A stretch of DNA of 64,000 nt. Origin: Benincasa hispida. Lineage: Eukaryota > Streptophyta > Magnoliopsida > Cucurbitales > Cucurbitaceae. The translations under genes and the position numbers were made by a program. The notes under the pieces are model-generated. The model was not told where the DNA came from. It did no database searches and saw only the letters and a program-made list of their open reading frames with translations. The stretch's first letter is position 1, and each line of letters opens with the position of its first letter. The stretch spans positions 55,681,373 through 55,745,372 of the forward strand of contig NC_052354.1 of assembly GCF_009727055.1 (NCBI RefSeq), given 5' to 3'. Below, piece by piece: positions 11,400 to 24,370 of the stretch.

Positions 11400-14300
11400 A
11401 TGTTTGTTTTAATTATAGTGTAATTACGAATATTTCTCAATAAGTCCATTGAAATCACATTTATATAGTTGGGGCAGTTTAGACTTTTATAAATTCGTTT
11501 ATTCTTTATTTTTAATTCATTTTGCTATTTTTACGATTCAAACGTTGATATACTATTTTTATAAATGAAAAGTTAAAATCTATCGTTCTTATTTTTAACC
11601 TTTTAGTACGGAAGAATATGATTCAAATTACATATCTCGATGATTAATATATACTATAATTTGGTTGAGTTATTCTCCGAAAAAAACAACTATTTAAAGG
11701 GATAATAAATGTATTATTTTGACTCTTCTGGATTTAAATATTTTGATAAAAAGTATTAAAACAATCACATGGTTTTATTTGTTGCGCTGTAAAAGTTTCA
11801 AACTCTGGTGGGTCCCATTAGAAATCAAAGTGGGCCCAGTCGGCACGATACTTTGATCATACCTGACGTCGGCAACATCATACAGGTGTAACCACACGGA
11901 TCTCTCGTGTGAAAGCCGCTGTCCAAAACGACAAAAGAAGACGCCGTTGCGTAACAAAACACGTGTAATCTATTAACGCAGTTGGGACCCACCTTCAAAG
12001 AGAGGAAATTTAACTTTAATTAAATTATTATTTTGTTACTCATATTGTTGAATATTTTCTTATTGTAATCTCTTAAGCATGTTGGATGGTGGTTTGATTT
12101 TTTGTTTTTGTTTTTTGAAATTATATTTATTTTATCCATATTTTTTATAATAATTTATTTCTTTCTTAAGTATAATAATTGAATTATTAGTTAAGTTTAA
12201 AAATAATCGATAGAACCTTATCACAATTTCTAAAAATTTAGCTTGATGTTTTAAATTATTGGTGAAAAGTAGATAACAAATCAACAAATTTGGAAGTGAG
12301 AATAGTATCCATAGACTTTAATTTTGAAAAAAAAAATGAAAAACAAAATTATTACAAAACGGAGTCTTAGTTTTAAAATTTTTAATTTTGAAAATTGAAC
12401 TTACAAAAATTCATTTCACTTCTAAATTTGTTATTTAATTGTCTACTTTTACCTATATTTTCAAAAACCAACTCAAAATTAAAAAAAAAAAATAAAATTA
12501 AAACTTATTTTTAATTTTTGAAATCTAGCGAATAATTCAACTCCTATACTAAATAAATATACAAATCATGGTAAGAAAATGTGAGAAAATATGTCTAATT
12601 TTTAAAAATAAAAAAAATGATTATCAAAAGAAATTTGAATTGTCGAATTTTAGTCTATGTATTTTTTTAAAAAATTTTTAAATCTAGTCCTTCAATGATC
12701 ATTTTAACCCTAATTAATTCAATAATAATAATAATACAATACACTATAATATCTAACACAATTTTTTAAGTTTATAGTAAAAATGTTAATAATTAATTAA
12801 AAAATAAGAAACCAACATTAAATTTGTAGTGAGGATTAAATTTATGATTATTGATGGTATATTGATTAAAATTATAAAATTTAAAAATATAAAAATAAAA
12901 ATTTAACAAATTTTAAAGTGCATCTAGCATAAATTTTAAGTGATTAATTTAAAGAAATAAATCATCTGAAAGGGCATGCGGGGCCCACATTTAACTTTTG
13001 CCTTTTTTGGTGTTTGAAATTTGCTTTTGTTGGGACCCACTATAGTAGACACGCGTCATAACAAGAAAAAATAACATAGGATAGTCATAAGGGGTTATAC
13101 TATATATTTTTTATATCCTAAAATTCATTGAATAAATTGTTGTTTTAATAAAGTACATAAAACGGAAGTGTTTTTTTAACCTAGTTATCGAAAGTTGTTT
13201 TGTAAAATTTTAACATAGGGTTTGATATTCTTAAACAAACAATCACTTTGGTAAAATTATCGAAGGACTTGTCCATTCTTCCCTCCTTATCATTATTCTC
13301 AATGTTAATTCAGTTGAATCTAATTCATAAAAAGTGATAAACTTGATTAACAATTACTCATTTAATTTCACTAATGCAAAGAGTATAATTGATGTGATTA
13401 TTGTATTGACGAGGAGGTCAAGAATGTCTATTTCTTTTTATGTCCTCTCATTGGTAATTGGATTGCTTAGGTTATAAGTCTAATTTTGACTATTTTGTCT
13501 CTCTAATTCAAAAGACTCGTAGAGGGTTTATAACTCTTTTTCCCCGATTAATTTTTTTTAGGTAATTAATACTGATCCTTGTCCTTCTTTGCTCCCTTCA
13601 ACTTGAGGTTTTTATGAAGTGTTTATTTAAAACTTAAGAAAATTTATAGTACCATAGTGTGGTATGGTGGAAACATTCTCATACTACCTCCATTTATTAT
13701 TTACCACAAAAATAGCATTTTGAAATTTATATAGGATCCATAAAATAAATCAATAAATCATTTGACGACGTGTTAAATAATGAATGAGGGTAGTTTTTAC
13801 TATAAGAGTATTATATTTTTTCCCCTAAAACTTCATGACTCGTGCATTCATTTATGAATTATCTTTTTTAGTAAAATGGAATGAAAATTTGAATTACAAA
13901 ATCACTTACACATCTCTATGTCAAGTGAGTATCTTTGTCATCTGAGTTATGTTCGCTTTCGATGATTTTTTTAACGTGTCTACTTGTAAATTAATGTCGT
14001 AAGAATATGTCAAAATCAACCCCACCTACGTTTTAATGAGTCGATTCAATAGATCTATCTATTTATATGCATCAATTTGAGAATTTGATTTGTGATAAAA
14101 GATGATTTAATTGATGCTAAAAATTTGACATTACATACGTTCTTTAAATCAGCGATATACCTTTATGGAAACATCAATAAAATTTGATCCTCTTCAGATT
14201 GATTAAGTAGACTATAATATTCAAAAAATAGAAAGTTCTATTTCCTCAAAATTTTTTTTAGGGATTTCCAGTCTCATTTTATCTTAATTTACAAACAATA

Positions 14301-15059
14301 CAATTTCTTATTTTCCTTTACTCAAAAAGGATGCAATCGTGCCAGGATACATTTTTCCACAAAACTCATCTTTAATAGGAAGAGTCAAAATGCATTTTTT
14401 TTTTTTTTTTTTAATACAAGTTACTAAAAATTTAAAAAGGCTAAATAATGTAAAATATTTTAAATGATGCATTTTGTGTCAAAAATATTTTCAAACTTTT
14501 AAAATTTTTTAAAATTTTTAAAATATTTTTAAACTTTTAAGATGAGTACAAACCTTTATCAATATTTAATATAAAAAACATCTTTGTGTATTAATAATAT
14601 TTTTAAATAAATAAATATCAAACAAGAAATATTAGATTATTGAAGAAGAGAATGGAGATGAAGATAAAAAAAAAATGAAAAAATAAGATAGTATTAACGA
14701 CTTTTGTTCCTACACTAATTTTCCAAGTTATTTTTAAATTTTATTTTAAAATTAAAGGTATTCTTGAAATTTTAAAAAATTTAAGAATATATTTGATACA
14801 AAACACAAAATTTATGCATATTTGATATAATTTACCTAAAGAATCAAGTACACACTAATTTGCAAAACTCATAAGACAACCTAACAAGATATTTATAATT
14901 TTTATTTTTATTTACATTTTCAGAAACATATAATGATATAAATACAGTTCTACGGGACAGCCTAACTTAATTCCCCATCTCTAATTGCACTATAATATGT
15001 ATATATAAAAAGGAAGGAAAAAATAATAATTAATTCGGAATTAATACGGGAGATTTGTC
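11400..15059. other. Intergenic region downstream of the HSF gene
   Basis: Mostly AT-rich non-coding DNA with no open frames of note. A more GC-rich patch at about 11770-11995 holds two GTGGGYCCCA-type sites, a TGACGTCGG element and the sequence AACACGTGTAA. Similar GGGCCCAC/TGGGACCCAC sites recur at 12980-13040. The last few hundred bases before 15060 should hold the HSF 3' untranslated region; I see no clear poly(A) signal. Confidence 0.5.
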
Positions 15060-16259
15060 CTAAAAGCCACCACTAAACAGCGAAAACGGATAAGGCGGAG
15101 GCGGACTTGACCCTCCGCCGGCCACCAGTTCCGCCAGATAGCTATCTCGGCCGCTGCCGAGTCCGTACACCGTTACATCACTCTCCGGCGGCGATAGCTC
15201 TACGTAATCACTCAACCCGCCGCCAGAGTCAGACGTCAACGGACTTGAAACGGCGCCATCGGCGGCGCCGTTCCACCACATGGTCGTCTCCGGCGACGAC
15301 AGCGCGACGTTGTCAACGAAAAAACCGGTCTCCGGCGACGAATCCTCTTCCACAACGTTCTCGAGTTTGACGGGAGACGGCGGCGGCATCACCATGCGCC
15401 GCCGTACGCGGCGGTTCTTGAGGGTGATTCTGGGAAGAATTTCGGGATTTTCCATAATCTGGTGGAGAAATGCCATCATTTGTTGGGGGCGTTTTTCAGT
15501 GGCTTCGATTCGTTTGTTAATGGATTCAACTTCAATTTCTAAAGCTCTCTGTTCTTCTTTGAGCTTGGAAATTTCGATTGCTAATTCTCCATCGTCGTCT
15601 TCGCATTTGGTTTGAAAATATGAATTTCGACTCTGTCTTCTTCTACAAATTTTCTTCAGTAAATGCTTCTGACCTCGAAGAAACCATTGACTTGCAAATT
15701 CCCATTTATCTGGATCCACCTTCTTGAATCCCTGCCCCAAATAAATAAATAAAAACTTTAATTACAAATTTTGTACATTAAAAAATTAAAATTCAACTAT
15801 TTTAGAAAGTGGGTTTAAAGAAATAAAGCTATAGGGCTGAATAAAGCGTTCTTTCACGAAATTTAAAAACAAGATCAATTTTTTGTTTAATTAAAAAAAA
15901 AACAGTTGGAAAGTATATAACAAAACGAGATTAATAAGTATAAGTTTAATTGTTAAAAACAAATAATTGCAATTTAATTAATTATTTTTAAAGCGTAACG
16001 ATTCAAATAGGAAATATTGAAATAATCGGCAAGAACTAGGACTTACGTATGTATTGAGCTGACGAACAAAACTGGAGAAATTATTGTGTTTGAAGTAAGA
16101 AGGAAGAATTCGGCGAGAAAGTTCCAAAGGATCGGCAACGATGAAGCTGTTATTGCCTTTGCTCCAGGCGATTAAATCGTCGGTCGTTGGATCGTTGACC
16201 ATCTGGTAAGTCTTCATCACGAACGGCGCAACGGTGTCGTTTTGCTGGTTCGACTCCAT
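15060..16259 (-). CDS. HSFC1: Heat stress transcription factor, class C (HsfC1-like), two exons
   Basis: Nuclear transcription factor that binds heat shock elements (inverted nGAAn repeats). Exon 1 is 16259-16047 (71 codons from ATG) and exon 2 is 15731-15060. The 315-bp intron begins GTAAGT and ends GGGGCAG, phase 0, at the position conserved in plant HSF genes inside the DNA-binding domain (after RQLNTY, before [12 protein letters not shown]). The spliced protein is 294 residues. The winged-helix DNA-binding domain spans about 9-104, with the recognition helix region [11 protein letters not shown] at 61-71. The HR-A/B coiled coil is about 118-165, with [16 protein letters not shown] basic NLS-like cluster KNRRVRRR lies at 176-183. 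The C-terminus is rich in Ser, Pro and Gly and shows no clear AHA activation motif. The [13 protein letters not shown] signature and the absence of the long class A insert point to class C. Arabidopsis HsfC1 is about 330 residues, so this is slightly short but intact. No frameshift or stop is seen. Confidence 0.95.
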
Positions 16260-16360
16260 CCCATATACAGAGAGGCGAAAAAAAAAAAGAAACGAAGAGC
16301 AGCTTCTCTTTACTGGAGAAAAAAGGGTAATTGGTGCTCAGAAATTTGAGGCTTCACTGT

Positions 16361-16368
16361 AATATATA
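16361..16368 (-). promoter_or_regulatory. TATA box of the HSF gene
   Basis: On the minus strand this reads TATATATT, about 100 bases upstream of the ATG at 16259. That would place transcription start near 16330 with a leader of about 70 bases. No competing TATA is as well placed. Confidence 0.6.
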
Positions 16369-16397
16369 GTGGGGAGTACCGTACAGTTACAGAGCTT

Positions 16398-16432
16398 CAC
16401 GTGGCGAAGATCTGGCCTTTCGTTTTCTTGAA
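16398..16432 (-). promoter_or_regulatory. G-box/ABRE and HSE-like site upstream of the HSF TATA
   Basis: CACGTGGC at 16398-16405 contains a perfect G-box and an ABRE core, about 30 bases upstream of the TATA box. TTCTTGAA at 16425-16432 is a two-unit (nTTCnnGAAn) partial heat shock element. G-box/ABRE sites bind bZIP/bHLH factors; a two-unit HSE is weak. Regulation by ABA or stress is an inference from these motifs only. Confidence 0.45.
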
Positions 16433-16439
16433 TTTAGTT

Positions 16440-18862
16440 TGAGAGATTTTCAACTTAATGACTTGGATTTTGATTGTCGTTTTGTACACGTCATGGTTTT
16501 TGGAGATGGATGAGATATTTCAGTCCACGCGCTACACGGCGCGTCATTTCAATTAAAATTAATACACCATTACTCTTTTAACTTTCAATTAATAAAATTG
16601 TTTCAAAGAGAGCGTTTTTATTATTAAGAGAAAAATACCTTTTTTTGGTCCATCATAGATCTAATTTTTATTTAACTCTTAGATTTTAAAATATTACACG
16701 GTTGGTCCTTAATTTTTGAGTTATGTTTTAATTTAATCTATAAATTTTAAAATGTTATAATTTCACATTTGAGATGTGAATTTTGTTTTAATCTAATCCT
16801 CAAGCTTAATATTTAAAATTTTTAACTACGATTTTTAATTAAATCTCACTTTCAATCATTAAAGTCAATTTTTATTAATTAATTATAAATAATTATGAAA
16901 TAAAATTTTAAATTTAATTTAAAAAATTATTAAAAAATAGTTAAATATAATTAATTACAATTATTTAAATAATTTTTAGTTTATTAACATAAATTAACAC
17001 AAAAGACAGAAATTGAGTATTTAGTAAATAATCGAGATAAAAAATGTAGATTTTAAAATAGAGAGACCAAATTGAAGCAAAACTAAAACGTCAATGGTAA
17101 AATTGTAATATTTTGAAACCTAAATATTAAATTGAAACCAAATTCAAAATTCAAGGTCTAAATGTTTAACAATTCAAAATTTACGCTAAATATAAACTAT
17201 ATCCAACATCTAGAGATAATTTTTTTTTCCATTATTGAAATAATGTATGAAATTGAACCTAAAAGTTGATTATAAAATTTTGAATAAATACCTTTTTCCA
17301 AAAAAAAAAAAAAATGAAGACATACTCGAAAATACATTTGGACATGTCATAGACTCATTTCTTTATTTCTTTATTTCTTTTTTCTTTTTTTTTTTTTTTT
17401 AGAGAAATATGACTTTTAATTTTTATACATTATGTTGTCGTGTTTCTTTTCGTCGTTTTATAATATGTGTACATATATCTAACTAGTACTTTTTTTTGGT
17501 TCTTTTTGAGAAAAAACAAGTTAATGGAAAATTCTAAAAATATAAACAGAAAGTTTAAATAATGTTTTGGTCCTATATTTTTTTATTATGGTTCTATTTA
17601 GTTCTTATATATTTTTTAAAATAATTTTGATCTCTATATTTTAAAATATCCCTGTATTTAAAAAAGAGCATATTTTGATCTTTAAAATTGATATAAAAAA
17701 AATAAATAGACCAAAATTATAATTTTCAAATTGTAATGATCAATATAAACAAAAACAAATTGAAAATTTTAAAAGTATGTGAGCCAAAGTGAACAAAAGT
17801 TGAAAAATACATAAAGTAAATAAATATTTTAAAAGCACAACAATTAAAATAAATCAAAATTAAAAGTATAAATATCAAGGTAGTTCATGTTTTGAAAGTG
17901 ATGGTTGGAGTAGCAATTTCAAAAATGAAGATCTAAGTAAGTACAATTCATTTTTATATATTTAATTCCAAACTCTTAAGAGTGGTTTTAAATATTGAAA
18001 GAAAACTTAAAACATATATCTCGTTTAATCTAGTTATTACACGCATTTTGTATGATAGACAATATGATCCATGAGTTAAATAAAAAAGAATTAGTTTCAC
18101 AAATATCCAATAATATTTTAACCAAAAAAAGACTATATATATATATATATATATNAAAAAAAGACTATATATATATATATATATATATTTTACGAATTCA
18201 TAATGAATCATGTCAACAAAAATCAGCTATCAAATATCAATTAAGTCTTTCAAAATCAATTTAAATTTATTTTATATTTTTCTAAAATAATATCAATTTT
18301 TTCGAATATCAAATATATCATTTTGATGAAAAATGATTTTAAAAAGATAAAAAAATAGTTTTAAGTATGTCAAAAATACTCTCAAACATGACCGTAATAT
18401 TTGAATATAGGCAAAAACAAGCCATAAAAAGGCAAGAGTGAAGTCACGCTTCTTAAATCGCGTGGGGGAAATTAGAGCAAATTTTTTAAAAATAAAGAAA
18501 TAAATAGCTTAAAAAAAAAAAAAGTAGGCTTGAATAGTGTCTTAGATTTGGTCGCTCATCAGCTGATTTTGATCCCTACCTTTACTTTTGGAGCAAAGGC
18601 TACGCCGCTTAGTGTCCGCAAAGCGCATCCACGTGGTTCTTATAGAATTACGCCACGTTTGGACCCTTTCTTTTTTTGAAAATTCGTTCTTATTTTATTT
18701 TATAAAAAAATAAATTGGCGGGTAGTGTTTGGGATAAGGGAACAAAATTTGTATGCTCCAAATCTATTACCGCCTCCATTTCATAAATTATATATTTATT
18801 AAATTACGGTTTTAATTTGTAAATTTTTATTTCACATTAATTTAATCCTTATAAAATTTATT
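16440..18862. other. AT-rich intergenic DNA with an assembly gap base
   Basis: No coding region is seen. Long A/T runs and two (TA)n runs flank a single N at 18155. A GC-richer patch at about 18545-18670 (including CCACGTGG and GCCACGTTTGG) resembles promoter DNA, but no gene follows on either strand. Confidence 0.5.
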
Positions 18863-18942
18863 AATTATTTCATATCGTTCATGATATTATAAAAAATGTG
18901 GTAATGGTTTTGGTTCACTTGGAATTTTTAGATAATTTTACC
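18863..18942 (+). repeat. 80-bp direct repeat, left copy
   Basis: The sequence ending GAATTTTTAGATAATTTTA closely matches 20243-20322 (about a dozen differences by eye). The two copies bracket the copia 3' end and LTR between them. Confidence 0.7.
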
Positions 18943-18959
18943 CAAAAAAAAAAAAAAAA

Positions 18960-19465
18960 ACAGACCTGGATAATAGGTTCTACAAAAACAGACGTGGATA
19001 ATATGTTCTACTATGGAATCAGAGTTTATAGCTCTTTATAAAGTAGGAGAAGAAGTTTAATGACTCTAAAATTTTCTCGTAGATATTTCATTGTGGCAAA
19101 AGCATGTAAGTGCAATATATATTTATTGTGACAATTTAGTGATTTCTATGAAAGCTGAGAATAATGTCTATAATGACAAGTCATGACATATTAGACGTAA
19201 ACATGTTCTCCAAAACTCTTGTGAATTCAGGATTTTGTCCAAGACCAAAATGAATACAAATGTATAGAACTCAAAGATACAAGACAAGTTGTGTGAGATA
19301 TCTGTTGTCCCAATTCACTAATGAGAAGAATAATTCTAGAGCTTAGTCTCACTATTTCTTCTGTAAATTCAATGGATGTTCACTAAGAAAGGTTCAAGTC
19401 CAGAAGGTACCTCTCCTGATGCATAGCTTGTATATTTACTCTTCGCTTTCTTTCATGCGGGGGAT
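18960..19465 (+). pseudogene. Copia RNase H C-terminus and 3' end, decayed
   Basis: Conceptual plus-strand translation with stops and frame shifts shows the end of a copia polyprotein: an ME-E-IAL motif near 19012, then a CDN-like motif (YCDN, near 19129) and YNDKS.HIRRKH near 19170-19200. The normal order is the RNase H active-site regions followed by the K.RHI..RHH-like tail. A polypurine tract (GCGGGGGATT, 19458-19465) leads straight into the LTR at 19466. The upstream pol is missing. Confidence 0.7.
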
Positions 19466-20242
19466 TGTTAGATATATATATATATATATATATATAGTGA
19501 AAGAAAGTGAAAGTTTGGTGAAGATTTGAAACATCAAATGAATTTAATTGTGTAGATTAAATTAATTGTTCAGAAACTTTCAAACTGAATTGAAACTTTA
19601 AATTAGAATGATGTTTCATATACAAATTTGATATGCATGGAAGTTAAATTTGTAGTTTTTTCAATTTGAATGAGTTATGTTTGATTTTTTTCAAGTAACA
19701 ACTCAATTGAGTTGAATCTGACAAATGTTTCAATTTTTGTATTTATTTGATTTTATTTTGTAATTTGGAGAGTTACCAACTTGTTAATCTATAAATAACA
19801 ACTTGGTTCTTTACCGTAGCATCCCATTCCAAATTGAATAATTCTCTCATTTCTTTCTTTCTTTCTTTCTTTTTTATTGAGTCGAGTTGAGAGTAAGTAT
19901 CCAAGAGTTCTGCTAAATTCAGGTAGTTCAAGGTCATAGTTCTATCGAAGTTAGTCGTTGTATCATGCTGAGATGATCGTTGTAGTCTACTTGCAGCCGG
20001 ATGTAGAACGAATAATTATCTTCAGAACAATGCTTATCAGAAGCGTGCCTCGACTACGTTTTGAGTCTCCAAAGGTTTTTAAGTTCTTTCAAGACTTTGA
20101 TTATTTTCATATTTAAGCCTTGTCACACCATCTGAGTTTCGTTTGAGTTTGAAAATTATACATTGAGTGTATTGTTTCTAGTAATTGAGATATAATCAGT
20201 TTACTAGTGTATTCAGTTCTATATATAATATTTCCCCCAACA
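19466..20242 (+). mobile_element. 3' LTR of the decayed copia element
   Basis: About 777 bp, TGTTAGATATATATA to TTTCCCCCAACA, directly after a polypurine tract. It is distinct from families A and B. It contains a (TA)n run at its start and a (CTTT)n run near 19850. The sequence after its end starts the right copy of the 80-bp direct repeat. Confidence 0.75.
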
Positions 20243-20322
20243 ATTATTCCATATCATTCATGTTATTACAAAAAATGTGATAATATTTTTGTTCACTCGA
20301 AATTTTTAGATAATTTTAGTTT
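20243..20322 (+). repeat. 80-bp direct repeat, right copy
   Basis: Partner of 18863-18942. It starts immediately after the LTR end and includes TTTTTAGATAATTTTA. Confidence 0.7.
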
Positions 20323-20341
20323 GTGAAGTTAAATTTAAGTT

Positions 20342-23300
20342 TGATGGAATGTACAAGCAAGCAACAAAAGTAATCAGAATCAATAAGCATTCTAATTACA
20401 TTTAGTTTGAATTCTAAAAGCATGCAAAAACAATTTTTCAACAAAGAGGGTTTCAGAATTGTTACCTTTGAAGAATTCCTCTGAATCCAAGCAACTCTCC
20501 ACGACTTCTGAGCTTCAAATCCATAGTGAACTACTAAGAGATCTTCTCTACTATTATCAGCCTTGGAATTGAGTGGTGGAACTCAGATTTGAGGTAAATT
20601 GTGAAGGGAATTGGAGAAGGCTTGAGAGAGAAAATGAAGTTTTTGTAGAAAACAATTTTTCCAGCAACTCATCCACTTCAATCTGAAAAATTGAGTTTTT
20701 TTTTTATCTCACTTCTTCATGCAAGCACTAAAGAAACACAACCACTGTTACTTCAATTCAGTGAAGGAAGTGGGCTAGGGGTTGAGATCATGCTAAAACA
20801 CATCAAATTTTGAAGAGATTGGAAATTTCCACAATCAACATAGATTTTTTCAATTTATTTTGATTTAATTAAAAATTAATCAAAATCAAAATTCAATTTC
20901 TTAAATTGAATTTTGAAAGTTAAAAATAAAATTTGATTTTAATTAATTAAATAAATAATAATTTAATATCGAATATTAAATTAATTCAACACCTAATTTA
21001 TACATGAATCTTATTCATGTAATTAATATTTAAATCAATATTTGAATATTTTAAACTCTCAAAGTTCGTTTAATTTTGATAAATTAAACATTTAATTATA
21101 TCGAGTTTAATTATGTTGGGGTTGATGCCCTAAATCTCGTAGGGTCATATCGTTTATAAATATTATTGAACAAACTCATTGTGTATTTAGTAAAATATAT
21201 GATATTTTAGTTGCATTAACCACAAACCAATATACTAACATCCAACGTTATCTTTGTAACTTAAACATGTATGTAGAGATATACGGGTAGATCATGTTTA
21301 AGTGATAACCTAAATGGTATGTAGTAGATGGATAAGGTTCGGTACCTTATCCTGGTGACACTACGAATATGACCCACTTTGTAGGTGTTACAATTGTTGT
21401 AAAGTGCTACAACTGATCTAATCATGATCTTCATGTATAGACATACGAGAGGGGGTATTCTATACAAAGGAGTTTGTATGAAATCAGACCACGAAATGTT
21501 TAGTCTCATTATATAATTCCATTCAAAATAGAGACTTACATTTCACCAGGATGACCATAGGTAACATGACCTGAATCCTGAGGGAGTTATGAACTTCTGC
21601 CTATACAGGCGGTCCTTTGATTTGTATAGGTGAGAGTGGCCAGACCGCCGACTCAACAAGCCTATTATTTTGAAGATTCGTTTGATTGAGGAGCTAGGAA
21701 TACAACTACACAAGATGAAATTCACTCATTCTCCGAGGTAGGGATAAGTAGATAAATTACTCCCTTAAAGGTTGATTCCGGGTCTTGAACAATGTGGCGT
21801 CACACCCTCTCTTGGCCCGAGAGGGGTTTGGTCATAGTTTGATTATGATCTATTGTTCATTAGAGGGATCAATGGTACTTAAGGAGTTAGATGTAACTAC
21901 AAGGGCAAAACGGTAATTTGACCTAGATGTACTTACGAGAAATTTGTGAAGAGTTATCGTACTATTGATTGGTTATATTCAATAGACACAAAAATATATA
22001 TGTTGCGAAGAGTACAGCTGTTGGTCTTTAGTGGAGTGTCCGACAGTTAACGGATGGTGAATAATGTAATTAAAGAGTTTAATTAATTATTCATGTACCA
22101 TTGGAGCTTCAAGCTACAGGTCCACGAGGTCCCCTTGGTAGCTTAATAGCATTAGTTGAGAATCAGTTTTTGGATTAATTTGAATTGTTTAAATGAATAG
22201 AGAGATTTAATTATATATCATATAATTAAGTTGTTTCAATTATATGTGATATAATTATCATAATGTATTAGATACATTATAGCTTAATGGGAGGAAATAA
22301 ATATTTGAATGAGATTCAAATATAGTTTCTATGAATTGGATTCATAGTTGTTAAATTTAATATAAATGAGATTTATATTAAATACCATATAAAAGAGAAA
22401 AGAAACTATATTTTATATTGTATGTGATACAATATTAAAACTATAAGTTACATGTTATATTTGATATAACATATAATTTAATATATAATAATATAAAAAG
22501 TTAGTTATCATATATATATTTATATTATTATTATTTTAATAATAATGGAGGGAGTTACAACTCCTTTTCCCTTTGTTTCTCTCCACCCACGTAAGTGGTA
22601 GGTGGTTATTTTTGGCAAGTCGAAAAGAAAAATTTTATTCTTCTTCTTGGGTGAGCTGGATAATCGAGACTAGAAAAAAAAAAAGAAAGAAATACAACAG
22701 AAGAGTTATGTGTGTTTGAGTTTTTAAGAGAGTTCTCAATCTTTCCTCCATTACATCAAGTTTTCCCTCAAAACCAAAATTGTCAGAGCTCACCACTCTT
22801 GGGTTCTCACTCAGAGAATACCAAAGAAGCATTCGTGGTAGTGTTCGTTCTTGATTGAGGTTGTTCTTGAAGAAAGTCTCCAAGGATTTAGTGAATTGTT
22901 CGAGGGAAATCGTGAAGAAAATGTCTTCAAAGATGAGGTTTCCTAAACCCTTTAATTAGCATGTTGTAATTTATAATTAAATGCATATCTTGTTTCTTGT
23001 TTACCGTGAAATTTATATTCAATGAGAAAATTAAATTTGGTCGATCTGCTTCCACTCAAGGTTCTCTCCCATTAGAGTTCTTTCAAATTATACAAACCCT
23101 AATTTGAAATTGAACATTTCAAATTCCAAACCTAATTTGCAATTTGAACACTTCAAATTGAAATCCTAAATTCAATTTGAACATTTCAAATTAAAATTAA
23201 ATTTGAACATTTTAATTAAAATTCAATTTGAACACTTCAAATTGAAAACGTAATTTTTATTTTGAACATTTCAAAATCACTCAATTCACCAATCCAAGAT

Positions 23301-24235
23301 GTTCATGTTTTACGAGCTAGTAAAGGGACCTTATGGACCTATAGATCATAGGCTCTAACTATCCGAGATTAACTGGCTAAACTCTTTAACCTAATTAACC
23401 ACCATTCATTAACTATTAGGCCACTTCACTAAAGCTTAGTAGTTGCACTTCCATCACTATAGATATATTGTATCCACTCGATATAACCATGATTAGTAAG
23501 TTCACTCTTCACAGGTTGTTCGTAATAACGACTGCGTCAATAGTTGTTTTACCTCTGAGATTACCTCTTATTCCTTAAGTTCCACTGATCCTCTAATGAA
23601 AAATTGGTTTGAGATTCAATCATCAAACCGAGTCTCTCTTGGGTCAATGAGAGGGTGGAGCCTATTCTTCAAGACTCGGAGTCAACACTTAAGGGAACAA
23701 CCTCTCTACTATCATTTAAAACGGATAGGATGAATTCCATCTTGCACCCTATGTCCCCAACTATCTACTCGATCTTACCCCTGAAAAGGGAGACTTATTG
23801 AGTTAGTATTGTTGAGCCAACCCTCACCTATGCAAATTTAGAGATAATCCCGAATAAATAGGAGTTCATAGTTAGCTCAGGATTAGGGTTAAGTTACCCA
23901 GGTCATTGCTTTGAAATAGTCAGTTTTACACAGTAAACAACATTATAAAGTAAGAGTAACTTATTTCTTGGTCCGATCTTATGCAAACTCATTGCATAAG
24001 ACATCCCCACTCTTCATGTCACCACATGAACGGACCAGAATCACTTCGTTTGTAGCCCTTACAACAAATTGTAACAACTACAGTGTGGGTCGCATCCAAT
24101 AGTGTTACCAAAATAAGACATCCAACCTTATTCATATACTATAAATCATTTTGACTATTTATTCGAATCTGATCCACTCTTATGTCTCTATAACTCTTAT
24201 GCTGCTAGTATAAACCCAATAAAGTTTATGTTGAT
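20342..24235 (-). mobile_element. Family B LTR, minus strand, split by a solo LTR-A
   Basis: Minus-strand LTR of family B in two parts, 23091-24235 and 20342-21113. It lacks roughly its first 100 bases at the 24235 side and ends CATTCCATCA at 20342. Phrases shared with 9304-11184 include AAATAGTCAAAATGATTTATAGTATATG and GTGGCAACACTATTGGAT-type text. The intervening 21114-23085 is a later insertion with a 5-bp target duplication, and joining the two sides restores a continuous LTR. Confidence 0.8.
21114..23085 (+). mobile_element. Complete solo LTR of family A (TSD AATTA)
   Basis: 1972 bp, TGTTGGGGTTGATGCCC to GAGTTCTTTCA, flanked on both sides by AATTA (21109-21113 and 23086-23090). No PBS follows and no polypurine tract precedes, so it is a solo LTR left by recombination between the two LTRs of a complete element. 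It lies inside a minus-strand family B LTR and is therefore younger than that one. Confidence 0.95.
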
Positions 24236-24370
24236 TGATCGAGTGTAATAACTTTATCTATAATACTTTCGATCTTTTGGTTTTTTTTTTTTTTTTTCTT
24301 TTTAGTGCGTAAGCTTTATTTGAAGAATGAAGTATGTATCTTTCACGTTAAGGGTTTGATCTAATTTTTT

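Noticed and set aside
15107..15615. Open frames on plus across the HSF exon
   Set aside because: They are antisense shadows of the GC-rich HSF coding sequence.
18052..18264. Open frame across a (TA)n tract and the N base
   Set aside because: It encodes only Ile/Tyr repeats from the microsatellite and spans an unresolved base.
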